This document shows positions 1 through 6,371 of a stretch of 6,834 bases of DNA, one piece after another (within the stretch, counting starts at the first letter, position 1; each line of letters opens with the position of its first letter). Position numbers and translations under genes: made by a program. The notes below the pieces were generated by a model, which saw nothing but the letters and a program-made list of their open reading frames with translations, did not search any database and had not been told where the DNA came from. This DNA is from Verrucomicrobiota bacterium (GTDB lineage Bacteria > Verrucomicrobiota > Verrucomicrobiia > Chthoniobacterales > UBA10450): the NCBI GenBank assembly GCA_003218345.1, contig QHNF01000319.1:1-6834 (forward strand), written 5' to 3'.

Positions 1-94
1 AAATCGACGCGTCGGTAGCGGAGTTAATAGAGGAAAAGTCGCTTGTTAGCGAGCTGATTTCGTAACATCTTTCACTGGCGCGAAACTGCCTTCA

Positions 95-838
95 TTACCT
101 TTGGCCGACAATAGTGAAGAGAGTGTACGCCTTTCCGCGATGATACTGCTGATGGCTTAAGGCCTCTGATGTGGTGAATCCCATCACCGCCAGAAATTGA
201 GTGAAAAACTGCGTGCTGAAATGCCACCACGTATGCCAGAGGAAATTCTGCGGAGTGGGCGCCAGGCGGCAAATCGACGCGCCTTCCAAGTCCGGGTGGA
301 ACATGTCGATAATGATGAGCGACCTGGCTTTTTTCCCGCATTGCTCAACGATCCGGAGCGGATCGCGGCAATGTAGCAGCACTGACCCCATCAGTGCGAC
401 GTCGAATTCTCCGAGGGCGGCAGGAAAATTGTAAACATCCCCGTAGTACACCCTGGCTTTGGAGTGGTGGGCGGCGTGACTGAGCCAATAGGCATTCTTC
501 AATTGTTGCATCACGATTTGGCGTGGGCCCAATACTTCTTCCAACCTGAAAGCCGGATAGGGAACAAAGTCCCAGCTGTGGTCTGTTGTCACTTCGACAG
601 AGACCACATCGGCACCGCGTTTTTCCATCTCGAAGGTGAGAAAACCACTGGCGGGACCGATTTCCAGGACTCGTTGACCGGCGAACACGACATTTCCCAG
701 GTAATCATCTAGTCCACGGCGCAAATCCCAATCGCCGTTGATTACTCCATAACCAGGGAGCTCCATCGTATGGTAAAAGTAGCAATCGGCGACGTCCTCC
801 ACATTCAGTGGCGCGGCAAAAATCTTGTCGTTACTCAC
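95..838 (-). CDS. Class I SAM-dependent methyltransferase (DUF1698/CmoB-like type)
   Basis: Predicted 247-residue cytoplasmic methyltransferase. The Rossmann motif I is clear (VLEIGPASGF, about residues 57-66), followed by an acidic residue after the second strand (VVSVE, 78-82) and a motif-II-like strand EFDVALMGSVLLH (144-156). A conserved lead-in FYHTMELPGYG...GDWDLR (21-40) precedes the fold; this lead-in recurs in methyltransferases resembling the DUF1698 and CmoB groups. The C-terminal part has the aromatic stretch HTWWHFST (202-209). The frame stays open upstream to 1144, but that extension runs antiparallel-free through the C-terminal coding region of the preceding methyltransferase and shows no family similarity. 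The start chosen is GTG at 838, the only plausible start between the upstream stop (889) and the conserved FYHTMELPG. No good Shine-Dalgarno is visible, so the start is moderately certain. It is third in a row of methyltransferases, 50 nt after the previous one. The substrate is unknown; a sugar or glycolipid of the cluster is inferred from context. Confidence 0.85.
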   Translation of the reverse strand: MSNDKIFAAPLNVEDVADCYFYHTMELPGYGVINGDWDLRRGLDDYLGNVVFAGQRVLEIGPASGFLTFEMEKRGADVVSVEVTTDHSWDFVPYPAFRLEEVLGPRQIVMQQLKNAYWLSHAAHHSKARVYYGDVYNFPAALGEFDVALMGSVLLHCRDPLRIVEQCGKKARSLIIIDMFHPDLEGASICRLAPTPQNFLWHTWWHFSTQFFTQFLAVMGFTTSEALSHQQYHRGKAYTLFTIVGQR

Positions 839-888
839 GGTGATTGACGAGGCTGGTGACGATGATGCGGCTCTGTCCCGGTTGCCCT

Positions 889-1617
889 CTATGTCTTGAT
901 TGCATGGATTGCGACAGACGCAGGGAACATTAGACTCGTTAGTCTTACTTCGCGAAAACCAGCCTCGAAAATTTCGCACCAGAAATCGGCACCGTATTCT
1001 GTTTGCACAATGCAGTCCTCCTGGTTCGCTCCGGGCATTCCGTGATAGCTCGGAGGCAATCCACGCCGGGCTCTGGTCAAGCGGCCAATAACAATCGGCA
1101 CGGTATAAAACAAATGACCTCCCGGTTTCAAAACGCGCCGGCACTCCGCCAAGGCCGCCCTTGAGTCGGGAACATGTTCCAAAGTGTCGGAATGAATAAT
1201 CACGTCAATCAATGCATCTGCGAAGCTCATTCGTTGCATGTCGAACTGGGGAAAAGAATGGAGCGCACGTTTGGGAAGAACTTGAAGGAAGGGTGACAGG
1301 TTCTTGGCCGGATTGATTTCAATCACGGTGAGTTGCCGAATCCCTGGGTGATTGAGGCAGAAATCTTTGAAACTGCCGGCGAAGCCGAAGGCGTTTGTGA
1401 CCGCCGCGGCGAGCGTCATCGATCTCAGATTATTTTTGCAACTCGTGCAGCAAAATCCCTGCTGCAAATTGATATAATTGACTTCATCAGGCGACAGCTC
1501 CCATTGCTCAATCAGTTCCGGCCACAGAACCGGTTGATTCATGAACCGGTCATTGCCGCACACTGGGCAAACCTCTAAACTCGGCGACGGCTCGCGATCC
1601 CTCTCCGTCGTGATCAT
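889..1617 (-). CDS. Methyltransferase with N-terminal CxxC...CxxC zinc-ribbon-like region
   Basis: Predicted 242-residue protein. The N-terminus carries two cysteine pairs, CPVC (residues 17-20) and CTSC (57-60), spaced as in a zinc-binding module. A methyltransferase domain follows. Its glycine-rich motif I is degenerate (LTVIEINPAKNLSPFL, about 96-111), but the later motifs are typical: IIHSDTLEHVPD (140-151) and the post-II helix and strand LAECRRVLKPGGHLFYTVP (157-174). Cysteine-bearing methyltransferases with a weak motif I occur in polysaccharide gene clusters. The start is the ATG at 1617, which overlaps the upstream stop as ATGA. A Shine-Dalgarno-like TAAGGT lies about 8-13 nt before it. 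The same frame is open back to 1749, but that part overlaps the upstream gene and looks non-coding. Translational coupling to the upstream methyltransferase is likely. The substrate is not identifiable; sugar methylation is inferred from context. Confidence 0.85.
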   Translation of the reverse strand: MITTERDREPSPSLEVCPVCGNDRFMNQPVLWPELIEQWELSPDEVNYINLQQGFCCTSCKNNLRSMTLAAAVTNAFGFAGSFKDFCLNHPGIRQLTVIEINPAKNLSPFLQVLPKRALHSFPQFDMQRMSFADALIDVIIHSDTLEHVPDSRAALAECRRVLKPGGHLFYTVPIVIGRLTRARRGLPPSYHGMPGANQEDCIVQTEYGADFWCEIFEAGFREVRLTSLMFPASVAIHAIKT

Positions 1618-2408
1618 GGGCGTGACCTTATCTGTGTTGAAACATCGACGGAAACCGGCGGTGCTGCCGCAGCGAGAATTCCTCCTTTCTTTTGCCTCAG
1701 CACATTTTCCAGCCCCGCATTCCAGGTAAGGGGCTTGTTTGTGAACCATGCCGAATCAAACTTTGGCGCCGCAAAAAGCGCCCAGGTCTGCCTGGGATGT
1801 TTCCAATCCAGGATTTCGAATCGCAAAGATACTTCTGCCGCTAAATGGCTTAGTGTCGCTGGCCCGTAACTCATACATTCGGGATAAACCCAGCCCGTGC
1901 GCGACGAGTCCTCCTCGCCTGGCAAAAACGTGGCAATGAAAGCTCCATCTCGCGCAAGTGAGCGAGAAATGGCGGACACCCAATTCCTGATCAAGTCCAG
2001 TCCGCAATGGCTAAAGATCGATTGGGCCACTGCGAAATCGAATGAGACTTTCGCACGGGCGATTGTCTCGGGTGAATCGGAAAAGAAGAACGTCGGGCGT
2101 TTGATTTGCACCAATGCTTTGCCGAGCTCCAGTTTGATTCCTTCCTCTACCAGCCACTCATTCGGCTCAACGCCACAGTATTTTCCCTGATTCAGGTAAG
2201 GAATTAACAAGCGCCCGATCCGAAGCGAGCCGCATCCGACATCGAGCAATGAATGATACTGGCGCAGACCAAGGGTAGTCAGCAGGTTGAATGTCATCGC
2301 CGCGATTAAATCGTAATCCTCAGGAGGACCGACATACGCGCGGTAATGCGCATCGCCCGGCTTCAGGCCGACACCGAGACTTTCCCGATCGTCCACAGGC
2401 TCTTCCAT
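1614..2408 (-). CDS. Class I SAM-dependent methyltransferase
   Basis: Predicted 264-residue cytoplasmic methyltransferase. The N-terminal lead-in GDAHYRAYVGPPEDYD (about residues 18-33) is followed by a textbook motif I, LLDVGCGSLRIG (54-65). An acidic residue ends the second strand (CGVEPN, 78-83), and a motif-II-like strand FDFAVAQSIFSHCG follows (123-136). The tail after about residue 225 is lysine-, alanine- and proline-rich and probably outside the fold. The ATG at 2408 lies one base after the TAA of the sulfatase gene (TAATATG), and its own TGA overlaps the ATG of the next methyltransferase, so it sits in a tightly coupled operon. It differs in architecture from the two methyltransferases downstream, so recent tandem duplication is unlikely. 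No lesion is visible. The acceptor substrate is unknown; modification of a glycan or its sugar nucleotide or lipid-linked precursor is inferred from neighbours. Confidence 0.88.
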   Translation of the reverse strand: MEEPVDDRESLGVGLKPGDAHYRAYVGPPEDYDLIAAMTFNLLTTLGLRQYHSLLDVGCGSLRIGRLLIPYLNQGKYCGVEPNEWLVEEGIKLELGKALVQIKRPTFFFSDSPETIARAKVSFDFAVAQSIFSHCGLDLIRNWVSAISRSLARDGAFIATFLPGEEDSSRTGWVYPECMSYGPATLSHLAAEVSLRFEILDWKHPRQTWALFAAPKFDSAWFTNKPLTWNAGLENVLRQKKGGILAAAAPPVSVDVSTQIRSRP

Positions 2409-2409
2409 A

Positions 2410-3939
2410 TTACTTCACTCGTTTCAAAGTGGCGCGATCGAAACCCTGCAGCGCATCTTCAGGTTTATTGGGGAATCCGAGCACGCCGTGCGACCGGTCG
2501 AATTGATAGATGCGCATGCGTGCCCGTTCGCGGAAAGGGAATACGCGAAGCTTGTCGCCATCGAGGGCATCGATCGCGCCCGGCACCCCGCACGCTTTTG
2601 CACCCAGAGCATGTAGATCGTCCCTGATTCCAGGAGCTGATCCGATGCGGTTTGATACCTCGTTGGGATCCTGCCTAAGGTTGAACAGTTGTTCCCGGCC
2701 GCCGTTTGCCATGAAAATGTATTTCCACTCGTCGGTCACGACCATGAGTTTGAAATCGTGTGATCCAGGAAGTTCAACCATACCGATAAAATATTGGCGC
2801 GGCTTGGCGCGGCAAGCATTCGCCTCGCAGCATTTTCAGAACGTCGATCCCCTCTCGCAGTTCGCATACACCGCCGGCTTGGGTCGCAATTCCGAAAAGG
2901 TCCGCCAAGCTGATTAACTCAGTGCGGACAACTCCCGCAGGAAAAATTGCCGGCCAACTGAGCAGCAAAGGAACACGGCAAGATGCCTCAAAGAAGTTTT
3001 GTTTCTGCCAGCCGTGATGGTCACCCAAAAGATCGCCGTGGTCCGAAAAAAAGCAGATCAGAACGTTCTCCGAATTCACGCGCGCTTCGACCGCATCAAG
3101 GATTCGGCCAACACAATGGTCCAGATAAGTAATCTCGCCGTAGTAGCGGGCCTTCACGATTTTTGCTAGCGCCGGGTTGATGGCGTCTGCCCAAATGGCA
3201 TATCGCATGTAAGGAATCTCTTCATCCAAGTGATCTTCATTTTCGCTGCCGAGAACGAGGTCCGGCATTCGATCGGGATTGTACATCCGATTGAAAGGAA
3301 TTGGTGGAGCAAGGGGCGGATGCGGGCCCACAAACGATACGAACCCGAAGAACGGTCGAGGATCAGTTGAGTTTGCAATCTCCTGCACAGCGCGATCGGC
3401 CGCCCACCATTCGACGCCTAGCTCGGCCGGAAGCGGGCTGCGCTGTGGAAGGTAATACATCTCGCTGCGTTCTCCCAGCGGTTGCTCCAGGAAATCGAAT
3501 TCCGGATGCTCGCGAGCTAGCCATAAAGCGTAATCGTCGCCCTGGCGCTTGGGCGAAACGTAAGTCTCTTCACTGCGCCACAGCGTTTCGTAACCGAGGT
3601 CCTCATTCCATGGGCTGGTGTGAAACTTTCCGATTCCAAAACTCCGGTACCCCAGGCGCGCCATCGTCCGCCCAAGATACGGTCCGCAACGGGCTTCCAT
3701 CTCCAAGGCCTGACCGGCCACAGGATTTGATTTTGCGTTGCTGAACACGCGCGTCGTCGTCGGCTCACATCCTGTGCGGATGGTATAACGAGCGGCAACG
3801 CAAACCGGACAGCTAGCGTATGCATTAGAAAAGGTTTAGGGGTATAAATATGCGAATTGCCGAGTGCAGCAATGGTATCGAACCGCTGCTGATCGGTCAT
3901 GATAAACAATATATCGGGCCGGGTCGGTGAGTTTTTCAT
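2410..3939 (-). pseudogene. DQQR-type sulfatase, frameshifted (two lesions)
   Basis: A type I sulfatase is readable over the whole span, but in pieces. Piece A (ATG at 3939 to about 3836) gives the N-terminus with ILFIMTDQQRFDTIAALGN, the metal-site region of DQQR-type sulfatases. Piece B (3835-2774, another frame) begins TFSNAYASCPVCVAAR, which contains the formylglycine signature C-x-A-x-R with its cysteine codon at 3802-3800. It continues with GIGKFHTSP (active-site Lys and His, near 3628), FVGPHPP, and FSDHGDLLGDHHGWQKQ (metal and active-site residues, near 3043). Piece C (2781-2410, back in frame A) carries the conserved C-terminal WKYIFMANGGREQLFNL. Between A and B the usual roughly ten residues (an NLDRL...G helix) are missing. 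Frame arithmetic fits a deletion of 3n+1 nt, near 28 nt. Between B and C, at 2774-2781, a 1-nt insertion or 2-nt deletion is needed. As written, translation from 3939 runs out of frame to a stop at 3517. An intact enzyme would hydrolyse sulfate esters after cysteine-to-formylglycine maturation; the natural substrate is unknown. Consensus errors could mimic the small indel. Confidence 0.85.
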
Positions 3940-3961
3940 TTCGGGTGTCCCGGTCGGTGAG
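3922..3961. repeat. 10-bp direct repeat flanking the sulfatase start codon
   Basis: GGTCGGTGAG is present at 3922-3931 and 3952-3961 with exactly 30 bp periodicity, on either side of the sulfatase ATG at 3939-3937. On the coding strand the unit reads CTCACCGACC and in the sulfatase frame gives similar SPT tripeptides before and after the start codon. It may be a trace of a small tandem duplication or be coincidental. Confidence 0.4.
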
Positions 3962-3985
3962 ATCGGTTCTATGAATGTCCCGGCA

Positions 3986-6076
3986 TCATCCCTGCAAATC
4001 GAAACAACGCTGCATGTCGTAAACCTTGTAGCCGTTGGATTCAAATGCCGGGCGCTCGCGAAACTCGATTGGCCATGCGTAGGAATCGCCGGGATGAATA
4101 ACGTACCAGCGAATACCAGTTTCGCGCACACAACGCTGTAAGTCCGGAACATTTGTCGCCTGCTGCAGACTCTGCAACTTTCGTAGTTGCTCTTGATAAG
4201 TGGATTCTCGGAAAGCATTACTTACCCATATCCAGAACTTAGGTCTGGCTGCGAAGGAACGCCGGTCACTCAATCCCCCAAGGATAGGCACAGGGAGGTC
4301 GTCCAAATGCGAATCCTGCGCCACGGCATTCGCAGGAGGGTGGCCCCGGATATAGTGCGCGCAATCGACCAGGCCGCGATCCACGCGTAGGTTCGAATGC
4401 GCATCCGCTCCCGACCATTTGCCGCGCTGTAGCCCGGAGCCGTACCACGCTGGAACTAGCGTTAACGCAATAATACCAACGGCAATGGCCCGAGTCGCCA
4501 GCTGCGGTCGACCTCCCGCTACCATCGAAAAAAGGCGTCCCGCAGTAAGCGAAGCCACGAGCCAGTACGCCCAGACGAAGGGCCGATGTATCAATTCGTT
4601 CGACCTCAAATCGCCGCTCAACCCGAAAGTGATCAGCAGCAGAATAGCTACCGCGGCAATAGAGATTCCCTCAGATACTTGCCACGTTTTACGCCACGCC
4701 GCCAGAAGCCAAACAAGTGGAGTGACTAGCGCAAAAATCCCCAAAGCACTAAGGAGAATTAAACCGATTGCCTGCGTCGGGTGAGAAGGGAACGGATGAT
4801 CAGTGCTGAAAACCTGATACCAACTCTCGACGCGCGTACCGGTGGCCATTCTTGCCAATAGCTTCAAATACTGAGGGTTGCCGGAGAGATCGAAGTGGAC
4901 GCTCGGTCCGACGTAAAAACGGTTCGCCAGCGGGAGGAGGGCCACTCCCATCGCCATGCACACGCCCAAGATGACCCAGCGCAAACGCTTACGCGGAGGC
5001 CAGGCCAGGATGGCAAAAGAAAGCAGCAGCGGAAATGCTGCCGCGAACACATGAACCTTGAAAAGAGCAACCAGCGCACCCACTACGACGCCGGACACGA
5101 TCCAGAGGCGCCGCCCCTCGCGCGCTCCCTGTAGGACAAGTATCAGCGCTGTTCCGGCCATCGCAACACCATAGAGACCTCCTGGAGCAATGTGTTGGAG
5201 CCAAAAATATCCGTAAAACGGGTGGCCTACGTTCAACAAAGCAGCGTCCGGTAATAGGAAAGCACCTATGAGCGCCGCCAGTCCAGCAGCTTGACTCCAG
5301 ATAACTCGGCCGAGGGCATAGCTGGCCAGGCCGGCAAGAAATGATCCGAATGGTGCCCAGAAACCTACTACTGTATTATAAGCGGGTAGGTGCCCTACCT
5401 TAGCTAAACAGGAAGGGAGGGAATAGCTCGCATAGTGATAGGCAATCGCGGGGAATCCTTGCCACTCATAGTTGCCGATTTGGACCAAAGTTTGAGTCTC
5501 CAAGCTGCGTGCTACTATAGTAGCGTGGAAGAAAAAATCCGACCATGGCTTAAACACAATACCGCCCTCGACTGGCCTTGTTGGTAAAATAAGGTCTTGA
5601 GACCACCCGGTTGCTGCAGCAAGACTCGCAATCACGCATAGTAGGTCCAATGCGGAAACCAGCTCACGCTGATTTTGTGGTAGCAGTTTCGGAATGCCCG
5701 CCGCCACAATCAAAAGAACAACTAGAGGAATCCAGAGTGACAATGGCACGCAAATCTTCCAAGCCATCACTCCAACGGAGACAACGGCAACTCCTAAAAG
5801 GAGATCGAGTGCGAAAAAGGATGGCAGCCGAAGCGCCGCCGTGATGATGCCGCCAACTCTAAGCAGAACCCACGGCAACGCCAAAAGAAACACCACTGAA
5901 GGCAGGCTGAAGCCTCCACTAGTGAGTGTGATCCAGACGACAAGGAAGATCGAAATCGCAAGGCAAGCTAACACGCAAGATCCGTCGAAAGCGCGTACGG
6001 ATTCCTGCTTTTCCTCGAATTTCTTCGTTCGCTGCTGCATTTGATTCGTTATCACCCGTTGAGTCTCGCGATTCAT
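3986..6076 (-). CDS. Large polytopic membrane protein, probable GT-C-like glycosyltransferase
   Basis: Predicted 696-residue integral membrane protein. A short charged N-terminus (about 30 residues, KKFEEK) precedes roughly 13-15 hydrophobic helices between residues 31 and 545. A soluble C-terminal domain of about 140 residues ends the protein (RWYVIHPGDSYAWP near 656-669, then YKVYDMQ). After the fifth helix there is a large loop with KPWSDFFFHATIVARS (about 176-191). An Asp-containing early extracytoplasmic loop is typical of GT-C glycosyltransferases that use polyprenyl-phosphate sugars, and D180 or H184 are candidate catalytic residues. Family membership is inferred from topology and I cannot name the family. 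The ATG at 6076 was chosen because AGAAG lies about 10 nt upstream. A TTG at 6109 overlaps the end of the aminotransferase remnant, and an ATG at 6040 is a shorter alternative. It lies 46 nt upstream of the sulfatase start and probably begins the intact part of the operon. An O-antigen polymerase or uncharacterised glycan membrane enzyme is the alternative. Confidence 0.8.
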   Translation of the reverse strand: MNRETQRVITNQMQQRTKKFEEKQESVRAFDGSCVLACLAISIFLVVWITLTSGGFSLPSVVFLLALPWVLLRVGGIITAALRLPSFFALDLLLGVAVVSVGVMAWKICVPLSLWIPLVVLLIVAAGIPKLLPQNQRELVSALDLLCVIASLAAATGWSQDLILPTRPVEGGIVFKPWSDFFFHATIVARSLETQTLVQIGNYEWQGFPAIAYHYASYSLPSCLAKVGHLPAYNTVVGFWAPFGSFLAGLASYALGRVIWSQAAGLAALIGAFLLPDAALLNVGHPFYGYFWLQHIAPGGLYGVAMAGTALILVLQGAREGRRLWIVSGVVVGALVALFKVHVFAAAFPLLLSFAILAWPPRKRLRWVILGVCMAMGVALLPLANRFYVGPSVHFDLSGNPQYLKLLARMATGTRVESWYQVFSTDHPFPSHPTQAIGLILLSALGIFALVTPLVWLLAAWRKTWQVSEGISIAAVAILLLITFGLSGDLRSNELIHRPFVWAYWLVASLTAGRLFSMVAGGRPQLATRAIAVGIIALTLVPAWYGSGLQRGKWSGADAHSNLRVDRGLVDCAHYIRGHPPANAVAQDSHLDDLPVPILGGLSDRRSFAARPKFWIWVSNAFRESTYQEQLRKLQSLQQATNVPDLQRCVRETGIRWYVIHPGDSYAWPIEFRERPAFESNGYKVYDMQRCFDLQG

Positions 6077-6102
6077 CGGATTAAGACTTCTGGTGATCTT
6101 GC

Positions 6103-6371
6103 CTAGCAACAGAATGCGTGCACGGCGTCAATTACCAGATCTTCCATGACCGGATAGTCACCATGGCATCCGCCACACCGCAGACCCATCGGGGACAGAG
6201 GCAGCGGCAGATAATGAAACACAGCCAGAATGCCGAGACCTGCGAGAGGGGAGATCAAGGCGCGCCTGCTCTCAAACGAGGCATGATCAAATAAAACATG
6301 TGGTAACTCTGTTCGCATGGGATGATCGGCAGCCGTGTTCCGTAGGTTTCAGCCCAGGAAGCTAGTTCGCC
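6103..6371 (-). pseudogene. Remnant of DegT/DnrJ/EryC1/StrS sugar aminotransferase (WecE/RffA-like C-terminus)
   Basis: Three-frame reading of the minus strand recovers the C-terminal part of a PLP-dependent sugar aminotransferase. From 6371 to about 6281 one frame reads GELASWAETYGTRLPIIP then CEQSYHMFYLIMP. From about 6280 a second frame continues SFESRRALISPLAGLGILAVFHY, LPLPLSPMG and GDYPVMED. The switch is explained by loss of one base at about 6279-6281. At about 6138 the text jumps from VMED to LVIDAVHAF. Relatives normally have about 20 further residues there (a SDRLLRLP-like strand and a turn), so an in-frame deletion of roughly 60 nt is inferred. The stop is TAG at 6103. The N-terminal two thirds, including the PLP lysine, are not recognisable upstream, although a WEFLDD fragment in another frame at about 6390-6400 resembles the IWEFY region of relatives. 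Intact homologues make 4-amino-4,6-dideoxy sugar nucleotides, which fits a glycan locus. The remnant cannot be catalytically active. Confidence 0.8.

Noticed and set aside
39..52. Small hairpin TCGCT-tgtt-AGCGA after the last methyltransferase, followed on the minus strand by CTTTTCC
   Set aside because: A 5-bp stem and a short interrupted T-run are too weak to call a rho-independent terminator; the window ends nearby, so whether the operon continues cannot be judged.
839..1144. N-terminal extension of the last methyltransferase up to 1144
   Set aside because: It lies mostly inside the preceding methyltransferase's coding region, has no family similarity and is Cys/Arg-rich; the conserved domain begins after the GTG at 838.
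2510..3744. Plus-strand open frames of 135 and 147 codons opposite the sulfatase
   Set aside because: They are arginine/proline/serine-rich antisense shadows with no family resemblance, while the opposite strand carries clear sulfatase motifs.
3940..4218. Upstream extension of the sulfatase N-terminal frame to 4218
   Set aside because: It overlaps the C-terminal domain of the membrane protein in another frame; the sulfatase similarity begins just after the ATG at 3939.
5611..6044. Plus-strand open frames of 77 and 116 codons opposite the membrane protein
   Set aside because: Composition is that of antisense to hydrophobic coding sequence (Lys/Arg/Thr-rich), and the minus strand encodes a continuous polytopic protein here.
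6103..6318. The 71-codon frame at the head of the operon as an independent small protein
   Set aside because: It aligns by eye with the C-terminus of WecE/RffA-type aminotransferases, and the matching upstream part continues in another frame, so it is a fragment.
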